Positions 14,602 to 23,055 of a stretch of 41,110 nt of DNA are shown piece by piece. The translations under genes and the position numbers were made by a program. Origin of the DNA: an uncultured Oscillospiraceae bacterium (GTDB lineage: Bacteria; Bacillota; Clostridia; Oscillospirales; Oscillospiraceae). Numbering within the stretch: the first letter of the stretch is position 1; the number at the start of each line of letters is the position of its first letter. The notes beneath the pieces are model-generated. The model did not search any database. It was not told the DNA's origin and was given only the letters and a program-made list of their open reading frames with translations. Location of the stretch: NCBI GenBank assembly GCA_948766235.1, contig CAQCFX010000011.1, forward strand, positions 1 to 41,110, given 5' to 3'.

Positions 14602-15709
14602 TCAGCGTCACCTCCCCTAAAACGGGAACCTGCTGGGTCTGCCCCGTCTCAATGAGCTGAAGGTCCTGCGCGGCGCCGTTCAGCGTCACATTGGCGGCGT
14701 TGACTACGCCGGGGACAGACAGGATGGCCGAAATCATCCGGGCCAGATACACCCAGCAGGAGTAGCTGGTCAGGCGGTCCGCGTCAGGCTCCGCCCACTC
14801 CTGACGAATGGCCAGCAGGTAATTTGCCACGGCGGTCTCCACCAGGGGCTGCATCTGTTCCACGGTGTACCCCGCCCGCAGCGTGAGCACGGCGGACACG
14901 TCCACCGCCACGCTCTCCGGGGCGGTGACGGTGACCTTGGCCCCGATGGGGGCGGTGCCGTAGCCCAGGCCCTGGTTGGGCGGCGGGTCCACGACAGTCT
15001 GCACCGTCTCCACCAGTTGCCCGGAGGCGGGCATCCAGTCCGCCCCAATGATGGACAGCTTCACCGTCCCGCCGCCGTCCCAGGTGGGATATATCTGGAG
15101 GTCGCCTACCCCGTCGATGTCCCGCACCACCCGCTTGTAGTCGGCCACATTGCCCCCGAAGGGCCGCTCCCGCAGGGCGGATATGATGCGTGCACGCAGC
15201 GCCTCCTCCGTCTCCCGGTCATCCCCAGGCACCAGGATATCGGTGATTTGTGCGCTGGTAAGACCCGGAATGACCGTGATGGGCAGGATCGGCCCGGTGT
15301 AGCTGTTCCCAATAACTCCCGGCGTCTCGCAGGTCAGCCGGTACTCCCCCGGCCCCACCCGCTCGGTGGCGGTAAAGTTCACGCTGTCCCCGCCGTCGAT
15401 GGTGGAAAACCGCGCCCCAACGGGGATTTCGTCCAGATTAAATACGCCCAAGCGCACCGCGGGAGACGCGGGGTAGCGCTCCACGTTGGCAACCACCGCC
15501 CAGTTGTCCAGGTCCTCCCCAACGGCGGTCTGAATGGCCCCGCCCCGCTGCACCTTGTCCAGGTCCAGATAGAAATCCTCCAGGGAATAGGCCCCCGCCC
15601 CCAGGGCCGTCTGAATCATGGAGCCCTCCCGCTTGTCCAGGGAATTGGGCACCCGGTCCAGCATGGCTTCCAACAGGGCGCGATAGGTTTTGTTGGTGAA
15701 GTCAATCAT
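14588..15709 (-). CDS. Baseplate J/gp47 family protein (XkdT-like)
   Basis: A 373-residue protein of the baseplate J family (P2 gpJ, Mu gp47, PBSX XkdT), which forms the wedge of contractile tail baseplates. Typical features are the YRALLEAMLDRVPNSLDKREG N-terminus, the GARFSTIDGGDSVNFTATE segment, the DILVPGDDRETEEALRARI block and RERPFGGNVADYKRVVRDI. The LSVPGVVNAANVTLNG close is also usual. It overlaps the DUF2634 gene by four bases (ATGA). Confidence 0.93.
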   Translation of the reverse strand: MIDFTNKTYRALLEAMLDRVPNSLDKREGSMIQTALGAGAYSLEDFYLDLDKVQRGGAIQTAVGEDLDNWAVVANVERYPASPAVRLGVFNLDEIPVGARFSTIDGGDSVNFTATERVGPGEYRLTCETPGVIGNSYTGPILPITVIPGLTSAQITDILVPGDDRETEEALRARIISALRERPFGGNVADYKRVVRDIDGVGDLQIYPTWDGGGTVKLSIIGADWMPASGQLVETVQTVVDPPPNQGLGYGTAPIGAKVTVTAPESVAVDVSAVLTLRAGYTVEQMQPLVETAVANYLLAIRQEWAEPDADRLTSYSCWVYLARMISAILSVPGVVNAANVTLNGAAQDLQLIETGQTQQVPVLGEVTLSARD

Positions 15710-16116
15710 TTTAATGCCACCTCCACGCCGGTCTTTACCGGCCCGAACACGGTATTCACCGTGACGGCGGCGGTAAGCACCGTGTCTTGGAACGTATATG
15801 AGAAATCCGCGATTCCCAGGATTCGGCTGTCCGGCACAAAGGCGTCCGTCAGCCGGCGCTGAAGCTCGGAGGCCACAAATCCCGGGTCGTTCCCCAGCAG
15901 GCCGGCCAGTTCAATGCCAAAGTTGGGCGAGTAAATCTGCCAGTGGAACCGCTCCACGTTGACGATGACCTCCACCGCCTGACGAACGGCCTCGTAATTG
16001 TCTCCCCGGCCCCGCAGGCGTTTTGTCACCGGGTCGGCAATCCATGTGAGGGACGGCTGGTCCTGGAACACCACGCCCTGGGACAGGTCGATATCAGCCT
16101 GCGGCAGCGTCGCCAT
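15706..16116 (-). CDS. Baseplate protein DUF2634 (XkdS-like, gp25-type)
   Basis: A 136-residue protein from ATG 16116, preceded by GAGGGGG. The family corresponds to PBSX XkdS and functions like gp25, a small baseplate wedge/sheath-initiation protein. SLTWIADPVTKRLRGRGDN and the NVERFHWQIYSPNFGIELAG motif are diagnostic. It overlaps the upstream DUF2577 gene by 23 bases. Confidence 0.88.
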   Translation of the reverse strand: MATLPQADIDLSQGVVFQDQPSLTWIADPVTKRLRGRGDNYEAVRQAVEVIVNVERFHWQIYSPNFGIELAGLLGNDPGFVASELQRRLTDAFVPDSRILGIADFSYTFQDTVLTAAVTVNTVFGPVKTGVEVALK

Positions 16117-16690
16117 TGCGCTTCCCCCTCTCAAAAATACGGGACAGGATGATAAACTGCTGGCCCCGCATCACCCGGAGCAGCAGCACCTTGTCCCCCA
16201 CGGCCAGCCCCCGGTTTAGGATGATGTACCCGCCCTCCACCGGCAGGGGCTTTCCGTCCTCATAGCAGACGATGTCCTCCAGCCGCCGGTCTGAGGTGTA
16301 GGCGTCCGGCGTCAGCCCCTCGCCGGTGGGATAGCTTCCGCCCAGGCCCTCGCCGGTCTGATAGGTGCCGCCCAGGGCTTCCCCGGTGGCTCCATCCTGG
16401 GTGGCGTGGGTGTGGCCCAGCCCAGATACTCTATGGTCATGGCCCAGGCCGGACACCGTATGGCTGTGCCGGAAGCCCGCCGTGATGTGCTCATGGGCCA
16501 AAACGGGAATCTTCTTTTCCACCACCGCCGCAGTGAGCCACAGCACCTCCTGGGGAAGCGGCGCCATGGATTCCCGGATGGAGACCTCCAGCGGCTCCAC
16601 GCCGGTGACCGTGCCCACCGCCAAATCAGCCAGCCCGTAGGCGTTCATAGAACTCTCCACAATGCCGTGCAGCGCGTCAATCAAATCCAT
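16094..16690 (-). CDS. DUF2577 baseplate protein (XkdR-like) with His/Gly repeat insert
   Basis: A 198-residue protein at the XkdR position. Residues 1-75 (IDALHGIVESSMNAYGLADL, then VTGVEPLEVSI) and the end (GDKVLLLRVMRGQQFIILSR) match the family, which resembles a gpV-like baseplate OB fold. Between them, residues 75-135 hold short repeats: HSHTVSGLGHDH, VSGLGHTH, then EALGGTYQTG, EGLGGSYPTG, EGL. Such an insert may bind metal, as does the His-rich tip of spike proteins. The family match is solid; the metal role is inferred. Confidence 0.82.
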   Translation of the reverse strand: MDLIDALHGIVESSMNAYGLADLAVGTVTGVEPLEVSIRESMAPLPQEVLWLTAAVVEKKIPVLAHEHITAGFRHSHTVSGLGHDHRVSGLGHTHATQDGATGEALGGTYQTGEGLGGSYPTGEGLTPDAYTSDRRLEDIVCYEDGKPLPVEGGYIILNRGLAVGDKVLLLRVMRGQQFIILSRIFERGKRNGDAAAG

Positions 16691-16693
16691 CTG

Positions 16694-17668
16694 CTATGCC
16701 ACCCCCAGCTCCTGTACCTCAAAGTCCATGGTGTGAACGTCGTGCTCAAAGGTGTGGGTCACCTTTTCCAGCAGCACCAGCGCATACAGGTTGATATCCC
16801 CCAGGTTGGGCACGTCCATCATAAGCATCTGCCCCGCCCGCAGCCCCACCAGTCCCAGGGATGACACCTTCAGCGTCCGCCAGCGGCGGTTATAGTAGGA
16901 CAGCATGGCCTGGGCCTGGGCCGCCGCTTGGGCGTCGTTCAGGGCCTCATCCACCGTCTGATACAGCTGCAGCAGGCCCCAGCGGGCGATGTTGGCGCTG
17001 TCCACCGCCTGGAATACATCCGCCCGCCCGGTGAACTCGTTGGGCCGAACCAGCTTAATGGAGTTGTAGCTGTGCTCGTCGATGTCCGTCTTGTAGGTGT
17101 AGTTTAGCAGCAGCGAGCCTTCGCCCACCACGCCCTGGGCCACCATAGCCCCCGCCTCCCGCAGGCAGAGCGCGCCCGCATCGTCAAAGAAGGTGTACAG
17201 CTTCCCTGTGGCCAGCAGCGTCTGCTGGATAGCGGCGGAGATGATATCCAGGCAGCTCTTGTCCTCTTTAATCAGGGTTGGAATGGGATAGCCGGTGTCG
17301 TCCAGCGCCCCCACCTTGAGCTGAAAATCCTGGGCAATCTCCTGGATAATCTGCCCCGCGGTGCGCCCCACAAAGCAATAGCTGGCGCTGGCCTTGAGGT
17401 AGCGCAGCTGGTCGTAGCAGGTGACGTCAATGACGGCGTGCCTGTCCCGGGACTTGGTGAACACCCAGCCCAGGAACACCACCTGCCCGTCCACCGACAG
17501 GCGCACGGCATCCCCCTCCACAAAGGAAATCCCGGAGGCGTTCACTGTAAATTTCAACGTTCCGGGGGAGCCGGTGCGGTTGGTGGTGTAGATGGCCTTC
17601 TGCACCTGGGGCGCGATGTCCCAGCTTTTCCCCGTCCGCTTTTCCACCACAATCAGCTCGTAGGTCAT
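16694..17668 (-). CDS. XkdQ/YqbQ-like baseplate hub protein (gpD-like)
   Basis: A 324-residue protein starting at ATG 17668, which overlaps the stop of the XkdP-like gene (ATGA). It matches the XkdQ/YqbQ family, the counterpart of P2 gpD and T4 gp27, forming the hub at the tail end. The segments NASGISFVEGDAVRLSVDGQ, ITCYDQLRYLKASASYCF-like DVTCYDQLRYL, and AGQIIQEIAQDF are typical. The C-terminus (VTHTFEHDVHTMDFEVQ) ends with the His-rich strand often seen in the family. An upstream in-frame GTG-less extension is not needed. Confidence 0.87.
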   Translation of the reverse strand: MTYELIVVEKRTGKSWDIAPQVQKAIYTTNRTGSPGTLKFTVNASGISFVEGDAVRLSVDGQVVFLGWVFTKSRDRHAVIDVTCYDQLRYLKASASYCFVGRTAGQIIQEIAQDFQLKVGALDDTGYPIPTLIKEDKSCLDIISAAIQQTLLATGKLYTFFDDAGALCLREAGAMVAQGVVGEGSLLLNYTYKTDIDEHSYNSIKLVRPNEFTGRADVFQAVDSANIARWGLLQLYQTVDEALNDAQAAAQAQAMLSYYNRRWRTLKVSSLGLVGLRAGQMLMMDVPNLGDINLYALVLLEKVTHTFEHDVHTMDFEVQELGVA

Positions 17669-18405
17669 GGGCGCACCGCCTGAATCTGCTCCCCCTTCAC
17701 CCATCCCCGGGCCGCCCCCGCCTGGGTGGTGATGTGGTAGGGGCAGGGCCGCTGGGGGTCGGTGGCAACGATGCGGGATATTTTCCCCCGAAACCCGGAA
17801 AAGGTGCCGTGGGGTTCCGCCCCCTGGCTGGAGGAATAGTAGTCTCCGTTCACCGTCACATCCTGGCCCACGGTAAGCTGCCCCGATGGGATGGAGCGGG
17901 TTGCCTGGGCGGATGCCTCCACCGGCTGTCCTGCCGCGCTCTGCTGGAGCGTGACTGTTTTGGCGGTGTAGTCCCGGTACTCCGTCAGGCCAAGCTCATA
18001 ATAGAAATCCCCGGTCTCGCCGCCGCGCTCCTCGGTGTGGAAGGACGTGACCAGCACCTCCAGGTTGGTGTCGAAGATGGGCGCGCCGTCCTCCATATAG
18101 CGGTTGGCCACAAACCGCACCCGCGCCCGCTCGTCCATGGCCTTTTGCAGAAAGTCGATGTAAAACTGCGGGGGCCGGAAGCCGCCGGCGGTGAGCACCG
18201 CGCCCAGGTCCGCCCGGCCCGGCAGCAGGCCGGACCAGGTGACGACCTGGAGCTTGGGCGTCCGCGGGACCATGATGGGCCCCACGCCCAGCACGTTGTA
18301 CTCGCTGTTGTCGTTGTCTCGGCTGATTTTGTAGCTCTCGGGGTTTACCGGGAGGCGAAGGGTGGTCCCCTCCCGCGCCAGGTACAAGCCGTATTGGTTT
18401 TCCAT
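17665..18405 (-). CDS. XkdP-like tail protein (LysM/SH3-type C-terminus)
   Basis: A 246-residue protein between tape measure and hub genes. The N-terminal half (LPVNPESYKISRDNDNSEYN, GVGPIMVPRTPKLQVVTWSG) matches XkdP and other baseplate hub connector proteins. PBSX XkdP ends in a LysM domain; here the last 60 residues (GFRGKISRIVATDPQRPCPY, ARGWVKGEQIQAV) look SH3-like instead. It probably links the tail tube to the hub. It follows the tape measure gene after 16 bases. Confidence 0.82.
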   Translation of the reverse strand: MENQYGLYLAREGTTLRLPVNPESYKISRDNDNSEYNVLGVGPIMVPRTPKLQVVTWSGLLPGRADLGAVLTAGGFRPPQFYIDFLQKAMDERARVRFVANRYMEDGAPIFDTNLEVLVTSFHTEERGGETGDFYYELGLTEYRDYTAKTVTLQQSAAGQPVEASAQATRSIPSGQLTVGQDVTVNGDYYSSSQGAEPHGTFSGFRGKISRIVATDPQRPCPYHITTQAGAARGWVKGEQIQAVRP

Positions 18406-18421
18406 GGCCCGTCTCCTCCCA

Positions 18422-20440
18422 TCATGAGTAGCTCAAGTCCGTGTGGCTGGCCGCCTGCTCCACCAGGATTCTTTTCAGTGCGTTTTCCAGCCATTGCAGG
18501 TCCTCCGCGGTGTCTCCCGTGTTCTGGCCGTTGATGGTGATAACCGGGGTCTGGGCGGTCAGGTTGATGTTGTTCACGTACTGCCGCTCCGCCATGTCCA
18601 CCAGCAGCTTCATGTCCTCCTCGGACAGGGCCACGCTGCGCTTAATGGCCGCCGTGTCGCCCTTGATGGCGTCCAGCGAGCCTGGAACGCCGGATGCGTC
18701 CAGCATGGCGGAGAAGTCGGTGCTTGCGCCGGAGAAGCCGCCCAGAATATCGTTGACGCTGAAGTTGTCCAGGGCGCGGCCTATGCCACCGGCGGCAGAC
18801 GACCACTGCCCCGCCGTTTCCCCGATATCCAGCAGGGCCATGCGTTCAATCTGCACCCGTTTTTCGCCCACAATAGTATTTGCCACATCCTGCCAATAGT
18901 TGCGCCGTCCATTCACGGCGTTGGCGAGGTCGCTCCCAAAAACAGCGTCGATAGCTCCCGCAATATTTTGCAGAATGGACAGTACAAAATCTGCCAAGCC
19001 CACCATCAGATGGACGATAGCCTTTGAAGGGCTATCAAGGAAATTTGCAAAGAATTCTGCAAAGGACGCCAATAAGTTCCATGCAGAAGCCACCAAATTG
19101 TAACCGAAAGCGAATAGCCCGCCTGCCACCGCGCCGATACCTGAAAATACATCCTCAAAGGTCAGGCCCATTTCTTGAGCCGCTATTCCAGCCGCCGCTG
19201 CAAGCCCTATTAAGACTATAAGCGGCCAGTGCGCCAATGCCCAAGCCGCGGCGGATGCCAGCGCAGACGCAACGGACGCCGCACCCGCAAGCGCCATCTT
19301 CGCCGCCAGCAGCGCCGCGACGCCCGCCACAGCTGAAAAAATGGCCGTAACCAAGTCCCAGTTGTCCGCCACCCACTGCGCCCCCGCCGCCAGCAGGTCG
19401 ATTACCCCCGTGGCGGCGCGGCCCAGCAGCTCAAATCCCGCAATCAGGCCGTTCACCGCCTTCTTTCCCAAATCGCTGTTGAGCAGGTCGGTGAGCCGCT
19501 TCATGGCGGGCTGCATGGCCTTGACGGCGGCGTTGCCCGCCATGGTCCACGCCTGACCGAAGGTGAGCGGAATTTTCTCAAAGGCTTTGTCGGTCTTGTC
19601 CGCCGCGTCGAACATGGCGTTTTTCACCACCGCGGCGGTGATCTGTCCCTGAGAGGCCAGCTCCCGCATTTCACCCACGGTCACCCCCATGTACTTGGCG
19701 ATGGCCTGGGCAATGGTGGGGGCCTGCTCCAGCACAGAGTTCAGCTCCTCGCCCCGCAGTACGCCGGAGGACATGGCCTGGGTGAGCTGAAGCATGGCGG
19801 CCTGCATCCCCTGGCCGCTGGTGCCCGCCAGGGCAAACTGCTTGTTAATCTGCTCAGCGAAGGCCACAAGCTCCGTGTTGCTGTCGAAGGCCTCCCCCGC
19901 CATGGTGCCCAGCTTGCCCACCAGGTCCGCCATCTCCTGGTATGGCCCCCGGGAGCGCTGGGCGGCCTGGTAAATCATGTTTTGCAGCTCGGCAGTGTTT
20001 TGCATTCCGTCGTTCATCCGCTCCAGCCGGGCGGTGGTCTGGGTGAAGGTGTCCGTCAGCTCCACAAATTTCTGCGCGGTGCGCAGTCCCAGATAGGCCT
20101 TTGCCAAAGACAGCAAACGGCTTTCCAGGCCCGCGGCGGCGCTCGCGCCCTGACGCATACTGCGGTTCATTTTGTCCTGGGACCGGGCCGCCCGCTCGCC
20201 GGAGTCAGCCGCCTGTGCGGTGCTCTCGTCCACCCCGCCCATGGCGGAGGCCGCGTCCAGGGCCGCCCCCGCCATCCGCACCAGCGCGTCCTGGGTTTTG
20301 CCGGAGGCCGCCTCAAACTGCCGCTGGCCCGCCGTCGCCGCAGTGCTCGCGCTGGACGACTGCCGCAGCATCCCCAGATAGCGGTTAAATGTGGCGGAAA
20401 AGCGGTCCGCCAGCACCATTTCTTCCCGTATGACCGCCAT
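18422..20440 (-). CDS. Tail tape measure protein
   Basis: A 672-residue tape measure. It begins with an Ala/Gln-rich helical region, then carries the tape-measure N-terminal domain around residues 140-300 (ELNSVLEQAPTIAQAIAKYM, GVTVGEMRELASQGQITAAV). A block of hydrophobic helices follows at about 340-500. The C-terminal third ends with MAERQYVNNINLTAQTPVIT. At about 1.5 angstrom per residue a tail near 100 nm is expected. Its ATG directly abuts the TAA stop of the frameshifted chaperone product (TAAATG), so it is coupled to the frameshift reading. Around 18,900-19,100 the DNA is AT-richer. Confidence 0.93.
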   Translation of the reverse strand: MAVIREEMVLADRFSATFNRYLGMLRQSSSASTAATAGQRQFEAASGKTQDALVRMAGAALDAASAMGGVDESTAQAADSGERAARSQDKMNRSMRQGASAAAGLESRLLSLAKAYLGLRTAQKFVELTDTFTQTTARLERMNDGMQNTAELQNMIYQAAQRSRGPYQEMADLVGKLGTMAGEAFDSNTELVAFAEQINKQFALAGTSGQGMQAAMLQLTQAMSSGVLRGEELNSVLEQAPTIAQAIAKYMGVTVGEMRELASQGQITAAVVKNAMFDAADKTDKAFEKIPLTFGQAWTMAGNAAVKAMQPAMKRLTDLLNSDLGKKAVNGLIAGFELLGRAATGVIDLLAAGAQWVADNWDLVTAIFSAVAGVAALLAAKMALAGAASVASALASAAAWALAHWPLIVLIGLAAAAGIAAQEMGLTFEDVFSGIGAVAGGLFAFGYNLVASAWNLLASFAEFFANFLDSPSKAIVHLMVGLADFVLSILQNIAGAIDAVFGSDLANAVNGRRNYWQDVANTIVGEKRVQIERMALLDIGETAGQWSSAAGGIGRALDNFSVNDILGGFSGASTDFSAMLDASGVPGSLDAIKGDTAAIKRSVALSEEDMKLLVDMAERQYVNNINLTAQTPVITINGQNTGDTAEDLQWLENALKRILVEQAASHTDLSYS

Positions 20441-20604
20441 TTACCCGCCTCCTTTTGGCTTTGGCCTGGATTTGATTTCCTTTAGCGCGAACAGCGCCAG
20501 CAGCAGCTTTTCCCGGGAGGGAAGCCGGGCCACCTTGCCGGGCCGCCAGCCGTGATTGACGAACATATAATAGGCCAGCAGGGTGTCCGGGTCCTCCCGG
20601 CGGA
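20441..20604 (-). CDS. Frameshift extension of the tail assembly chaperone (T part of G-GT pair)
   Basis: This stretch has no start signal of its own, but is open in the -1 frame relative to the XkdN-like gene. Reading through the slippery heptamer AAAAAAC (20614-20608) adds LIRREDPDTLLAYYMFVNHG, then WRPGKVARLPSREK and a basic end KSRPKPKGGG. The fused product would be about 190 residues, against 135 for the unshifted one. This parallels lambda G/GT and the XkdN region of many myophages, where the longer protein recruits the tape measure protein. The reading ends one base before the tape measure ATG. Confidence 0.82.
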
Positions 20605-20614
20605 TTAGTTTTTT
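20588..20614 (-). promoter_or_regulatory. Programmed -1 frameshift signal in the tail chaperone gene
   Basis: The slippery heptamer A AAA AAC is at 20614-20608 in the correct phase (codons GCA AAA AAC, then the TAA stop). Seven bases later begins a strong hairpin, CCGGG-AGGA-CCCGG. Slippage moves the ribosome into the frame that continues to 20441. Confidence 0.85.
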
Positions 20615-21012
20615 GCCTGCTCCTCCTGGTCGTCATCCAGCTCAGACAGCTCCAGGATGGCGCAGGACAGCTTGCGGTACTCGCCCACCAGCAGCATCTT
20701 GCCGGGAACCTCCAGCGGGTCCAGGGTGCCATAGGCTTTGCACAGCTCCGCGTTGGTGAAATCCGGCTCCACCGTGGCGGCCACCACCACCCGGCGGCCA
20801 TACTCACCGGCGTCCAGCTTCTCCTCCCACTGGCCGTTTACCTTTACCCGGCGGGTGGATTTGCGAATCAGCTTGTCGTTCTCCTCCTCGGACATGGGGC
20901 GTATCACGAATGGGATGGGCTTGCCGCCCTCCCCGCAAAACCGCTTGGAAATCACAACCTCCTTCCGCTCCGGGAGCTTAACGGGGTTCAAAAACGCGCT
21001 CAAATTGCTCAT
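20605..21012 (-). CDS. Tail assembly chaperone, XkdN-like (G part)
   Basis: A 135-residue protein from ATG 21012, after AAAGGAG. It fits the Phage_XkdN family: MSNLSAFLNPVKLPERKEVV, RFCGEGGKPIPFVIRPMSEE, and a C-terminal acidic tail LSELDDDQEEQAKN. These proteins chaperone the tape measure protein before tube polymerisation. The last two codons before the stop are AAA AAC of a slippery heptamer, so part of the ribosomes should shift to make the longer form. An upstream open stretch to 21084 is not used, because it would overlap the tube gene. Confidence 0.88.
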   Translation of the reverse strand: MSNLSAFLNPVKLPERKEVVISKRFCGEGGKPIPFVIRPMSEEENDKLIRKSTRRVKVNGQWEEKLDAGEYGRRVVVAATVEPDFTNAELCKAYGTLDPLEVPGKMLLVGEYRKLSCAILELSELDDDQEEQAKN

Positions 21013-21028
21013 GGTCTGTTCTCCTTTC

Positions 21029-21502
21029 TCAGGTTCCTGTATCGGCGGGGTCGTGGAAGCTGGACAGCGGCTCGAAGTCCTCATAGCTGAAGCTCACCTC
21101 CACGGTGAGCATATCCGCCTCCGCGTCCAGCACGGACAGGGGAATGGTGCCGGTCAGCTTGCAGTTGTAGTAGGCCACCGTCTGCACCCCCACGGTGGTG
21201 GTGGGGTCATCGTTGGTGACCTGAAGGTTGAAATAGGGCATCACCCCGGTGCGAATGTACTGGGCCAGCATATCCAGAAACAGCGGGGTGCCGTAGTAGA
21301 TGGTCATGGTGCCCGTCTGCTTCACCGAACCCGGCTTCTGCTGGGCTTTTTTGGTGCCAATCACCTTCATGTCGGAGGAGGAAATCTCCGCCTTGGTTTT
21401 GACGCTTTTGGCTCCGAACAGGTCCTTGACCTGCCCATTCTGGATAATAACCGCTTTACCTGCGGCCCCGTTCAGGGTGTCGCGCTCTAACAGAAAGCTC
21501 AT
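21029..21502 (-). CDS. Tail tube protein (XkdM-like, DUF2001)
   Basis: A 157-residue protein that matches the XkdM tube family of contractile tails. It polymerises as the inner tube inside the sheath. DTLNGAAGKAVIIQNGQVKD and the KSVKTKAEISSSDMKVIGTK segment are typical, as is the TGTMTIYYGTPLFLDMLAQY block. It sits directly after the sheath gene with 12 bases between them. Confidence 0.92.
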   Translation of the reverse strand: MSFLLERDTLNGAAGKAVIIQNGQVKDLFGAKSVKTKAEISSSDMKVIGTKKAQQKPGSVKQTGTMTIYYGTPLFLDMLAQYIRTGVMPYFNLQVTNDDPTTTVGVQTVAYYNCKLTGTIPLSVLDAEADMLTVEVSFSYEDFEPLSSFHDPADTGT

Positions 21503-21514
21503 GATTTCCCTCCT

Positions 21515-22870
21515 TTATGCCACAATGATGGTCAGGTATGCCTTTTCCACGCTGTCCCCCACGTAGAACGCGGCGGTAACTGCGATGCTGTCCAGCTCGT
21601 CCCCCGGCTCCACTGCCACATCGTCGCCGGTGGGCCGCTCCCGGAGGGCTTCTTTGTTGTACATCTCCAGCAGGCGGGACAGGACGGACGCCTTGAACAG
21701 GCCGCGCCCGCCCTCGTTATTCTTCACCTTTCCCCGGAAGTTCAGGGAGAAATCCTTGTAGATGTCATTGGCCAGAGAGCAGCACACCCGCATGGTGGTA
21801 TTTTTGTGAAACACCTTCCCCACATCGGGCGTATAGGTAATGAGGGTGTTGATGTCCGTCTCCACCCGCACCTGGCCGAACTCCTGGACCAGGACGATAT
21901 CGCCGGCCAGGATCGCCGCCTCAATCTGACCGTTGGTCTGCCGGGCGGCCACGTCCACCGCCCCGGGATAGGCGGCATAGGAGAGCGACTGGTCATACTG
22001 CGCCCCCGCCTCCGCCCCGGCCAGCCACCACACCGTCTCGTTGGGGGCCAGCTGTGTGCCGTCGGACAGAATCACGCCGCTGTTGGTGTTGATGACATAG
22101 GGGCTGTCCGCACTCTGCGCCCCAGACGTCACCAGCTGGCTGTATTTCCCCTCCTGCTCCACCAGGCGCTTCACAAACGCGCACATGGCCTCCCGGATGG
22201 TGCTGTCCGTGCCGTCGTAGGCCAGGATGTCGAAGGAGTAGGGCTCCAGCGCGGTCAGGGCATCGGCATAGGCGGCGCTCTGCACCGTCCCGTCCGCGCC
22301 CCCGGTGAGGGACGCCCCCGCCGTGGCCGCCAGCGCCCCCTTGCCGGAAAACGCCACCCAGCTGTTGGCCTTCAGCCCCGACACATCCTTGGCCCTCTGC
22401 TGGTCTACCTGCTCCCCGTCCAGCAGGGTGGTGACGAGGAAACTGCCCTCCTCGTCCACATCGGCGGCCACGGTGACGGCCAGGCTGTTCCCCCGGACAC
22501 CGGGGTACCGCGCGGTGGCGGTGACCTGGTCCTCCCCGGAACCGCTGATCACAGCGGACGCGGATGCGGCCCCTTCCGCCGCCAGCCGGTACAGCAGCAC
22601 CTTGCTGGGGCCGCTGGTCACATTGCTCCCCTTGAACAGCTCCCGCAGGAACAGCGCCCCCGGCTCCGTGACAGCATAGCCGATGGCGCTTCGGGTGTCA
22701 TCCCCGGCGTTCACCGCAGTCACCTGCCCCACAGGCCCCCAGGACAAGGGGCGGGGAATGGCCACCGTGCCCCGGGTCCCCTGGGCGGCCGCGGGGGTCC
22801 CTCGGCTTTTAAAGTTGATATAAATGCCGGGCCGCACCTTGTTCTGCGCGGTCCATGTTCCGCCTGCCAT
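21515..22870 (-). CDS. Tail sheath protein (XkdK-like)
   Basis: A 451-residue contractile tail sheath subunit, which shows that the phage is a myovirus. The N-terminus (QNKVRPGIYINFKSRGTPAA), the GALFLRELFKGSNVTSGPSKV segment, the DVDEEGSFLVTTLLDGEQV insert and the C-terminal DIYKDFSLNFRGKVKNNEGG and SVEKAYLTIIV strands fit the XkdK family. The start ATG overlaps the stop of the preceding small gene by one base (TGATG). Confidence 0.95.
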   Translation of the reverse strand: MAGGTWTAQNKVRPGIYINFKSRGTPAAAQGTRGTVAIPRPLSWGPVGQVTAVNAGDDTRSAIGYAVTEPGALFLRELFKGSNVTSGPSKVLLYRLAAEGAASASAVISGSGEDQVTATARYPGVRGNSLAVTVAADVDEEGSFLVTTLLDGEQVDQQRAKDVSGLKANSWVAFSGKGALAATAGASLTGGADGTVQSAAYADALTALEPYSFDILAYDGTDSTIREAMCAFVKRLVEQEGKYSQLVTSGAQSADSPYVINTNSGVILSDGTQLAPNETVWWLAGAEAGAQYDQSLSYAAYPGAVDVAARQTNGQIEAAILAGDIVLVQEFGQVRVETDINTLITYTPDVGKVFHKNTTMRVCCSLANDIYKDFSLNFRGKVKNNEGGRGLFKASVLSRLLEMYNKEALRERPTGDDVAVEPGDELDSIAVTAAFYVGDSVEKAYLTIIVA

Positions 22871-23055
22871 CAGCGGACACCTCCTTTGAAGAATTTGTCC
22901 AGGACGCTCTGGGCCTCCTGAACCGAATACTCCGGCTTCGTCAGCAAAACCTTCGCGAAATCCCGCTGATATCCTGCCAGCGCCTGACTTTTCAGCAGCT
23001 GCGCGGTGGGATAGCGGACGGGGTCAGCGCCGGACTTCTCCATTTTTGCGGCCAT
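22870..23055 (-). CDS. Small conserved phage protein before the sheath gene
   Basis: A 61-residue protein. MAAKMEKSGADPVRYPTAQL is followed by a helical stretch and the tail SVQEAQSVLDKFFKGGV. Short proteins ending in this way are common directly upstream of sheath genes in gut Firmicute myophages. Its function is unknown. It overlaps both neighbours by a base (TAATG on entry, TGATG on exit), which shows tight translational coupling. Confidence 0.75.
   Translation of the reverse strand: MAAKMEKSGADPVRYPTAQLLKSQALAGYQRDFAKVLLTKPEYSVQEAQSVLDKFFKGGVR

Noticed and set aside
16280..16490. Short repeats considered as a CRISPR array
   Set aside because: The units are 20-30 bases, imperfect, contiguous and in frame inside a coding gene; there are no uniform spacers.
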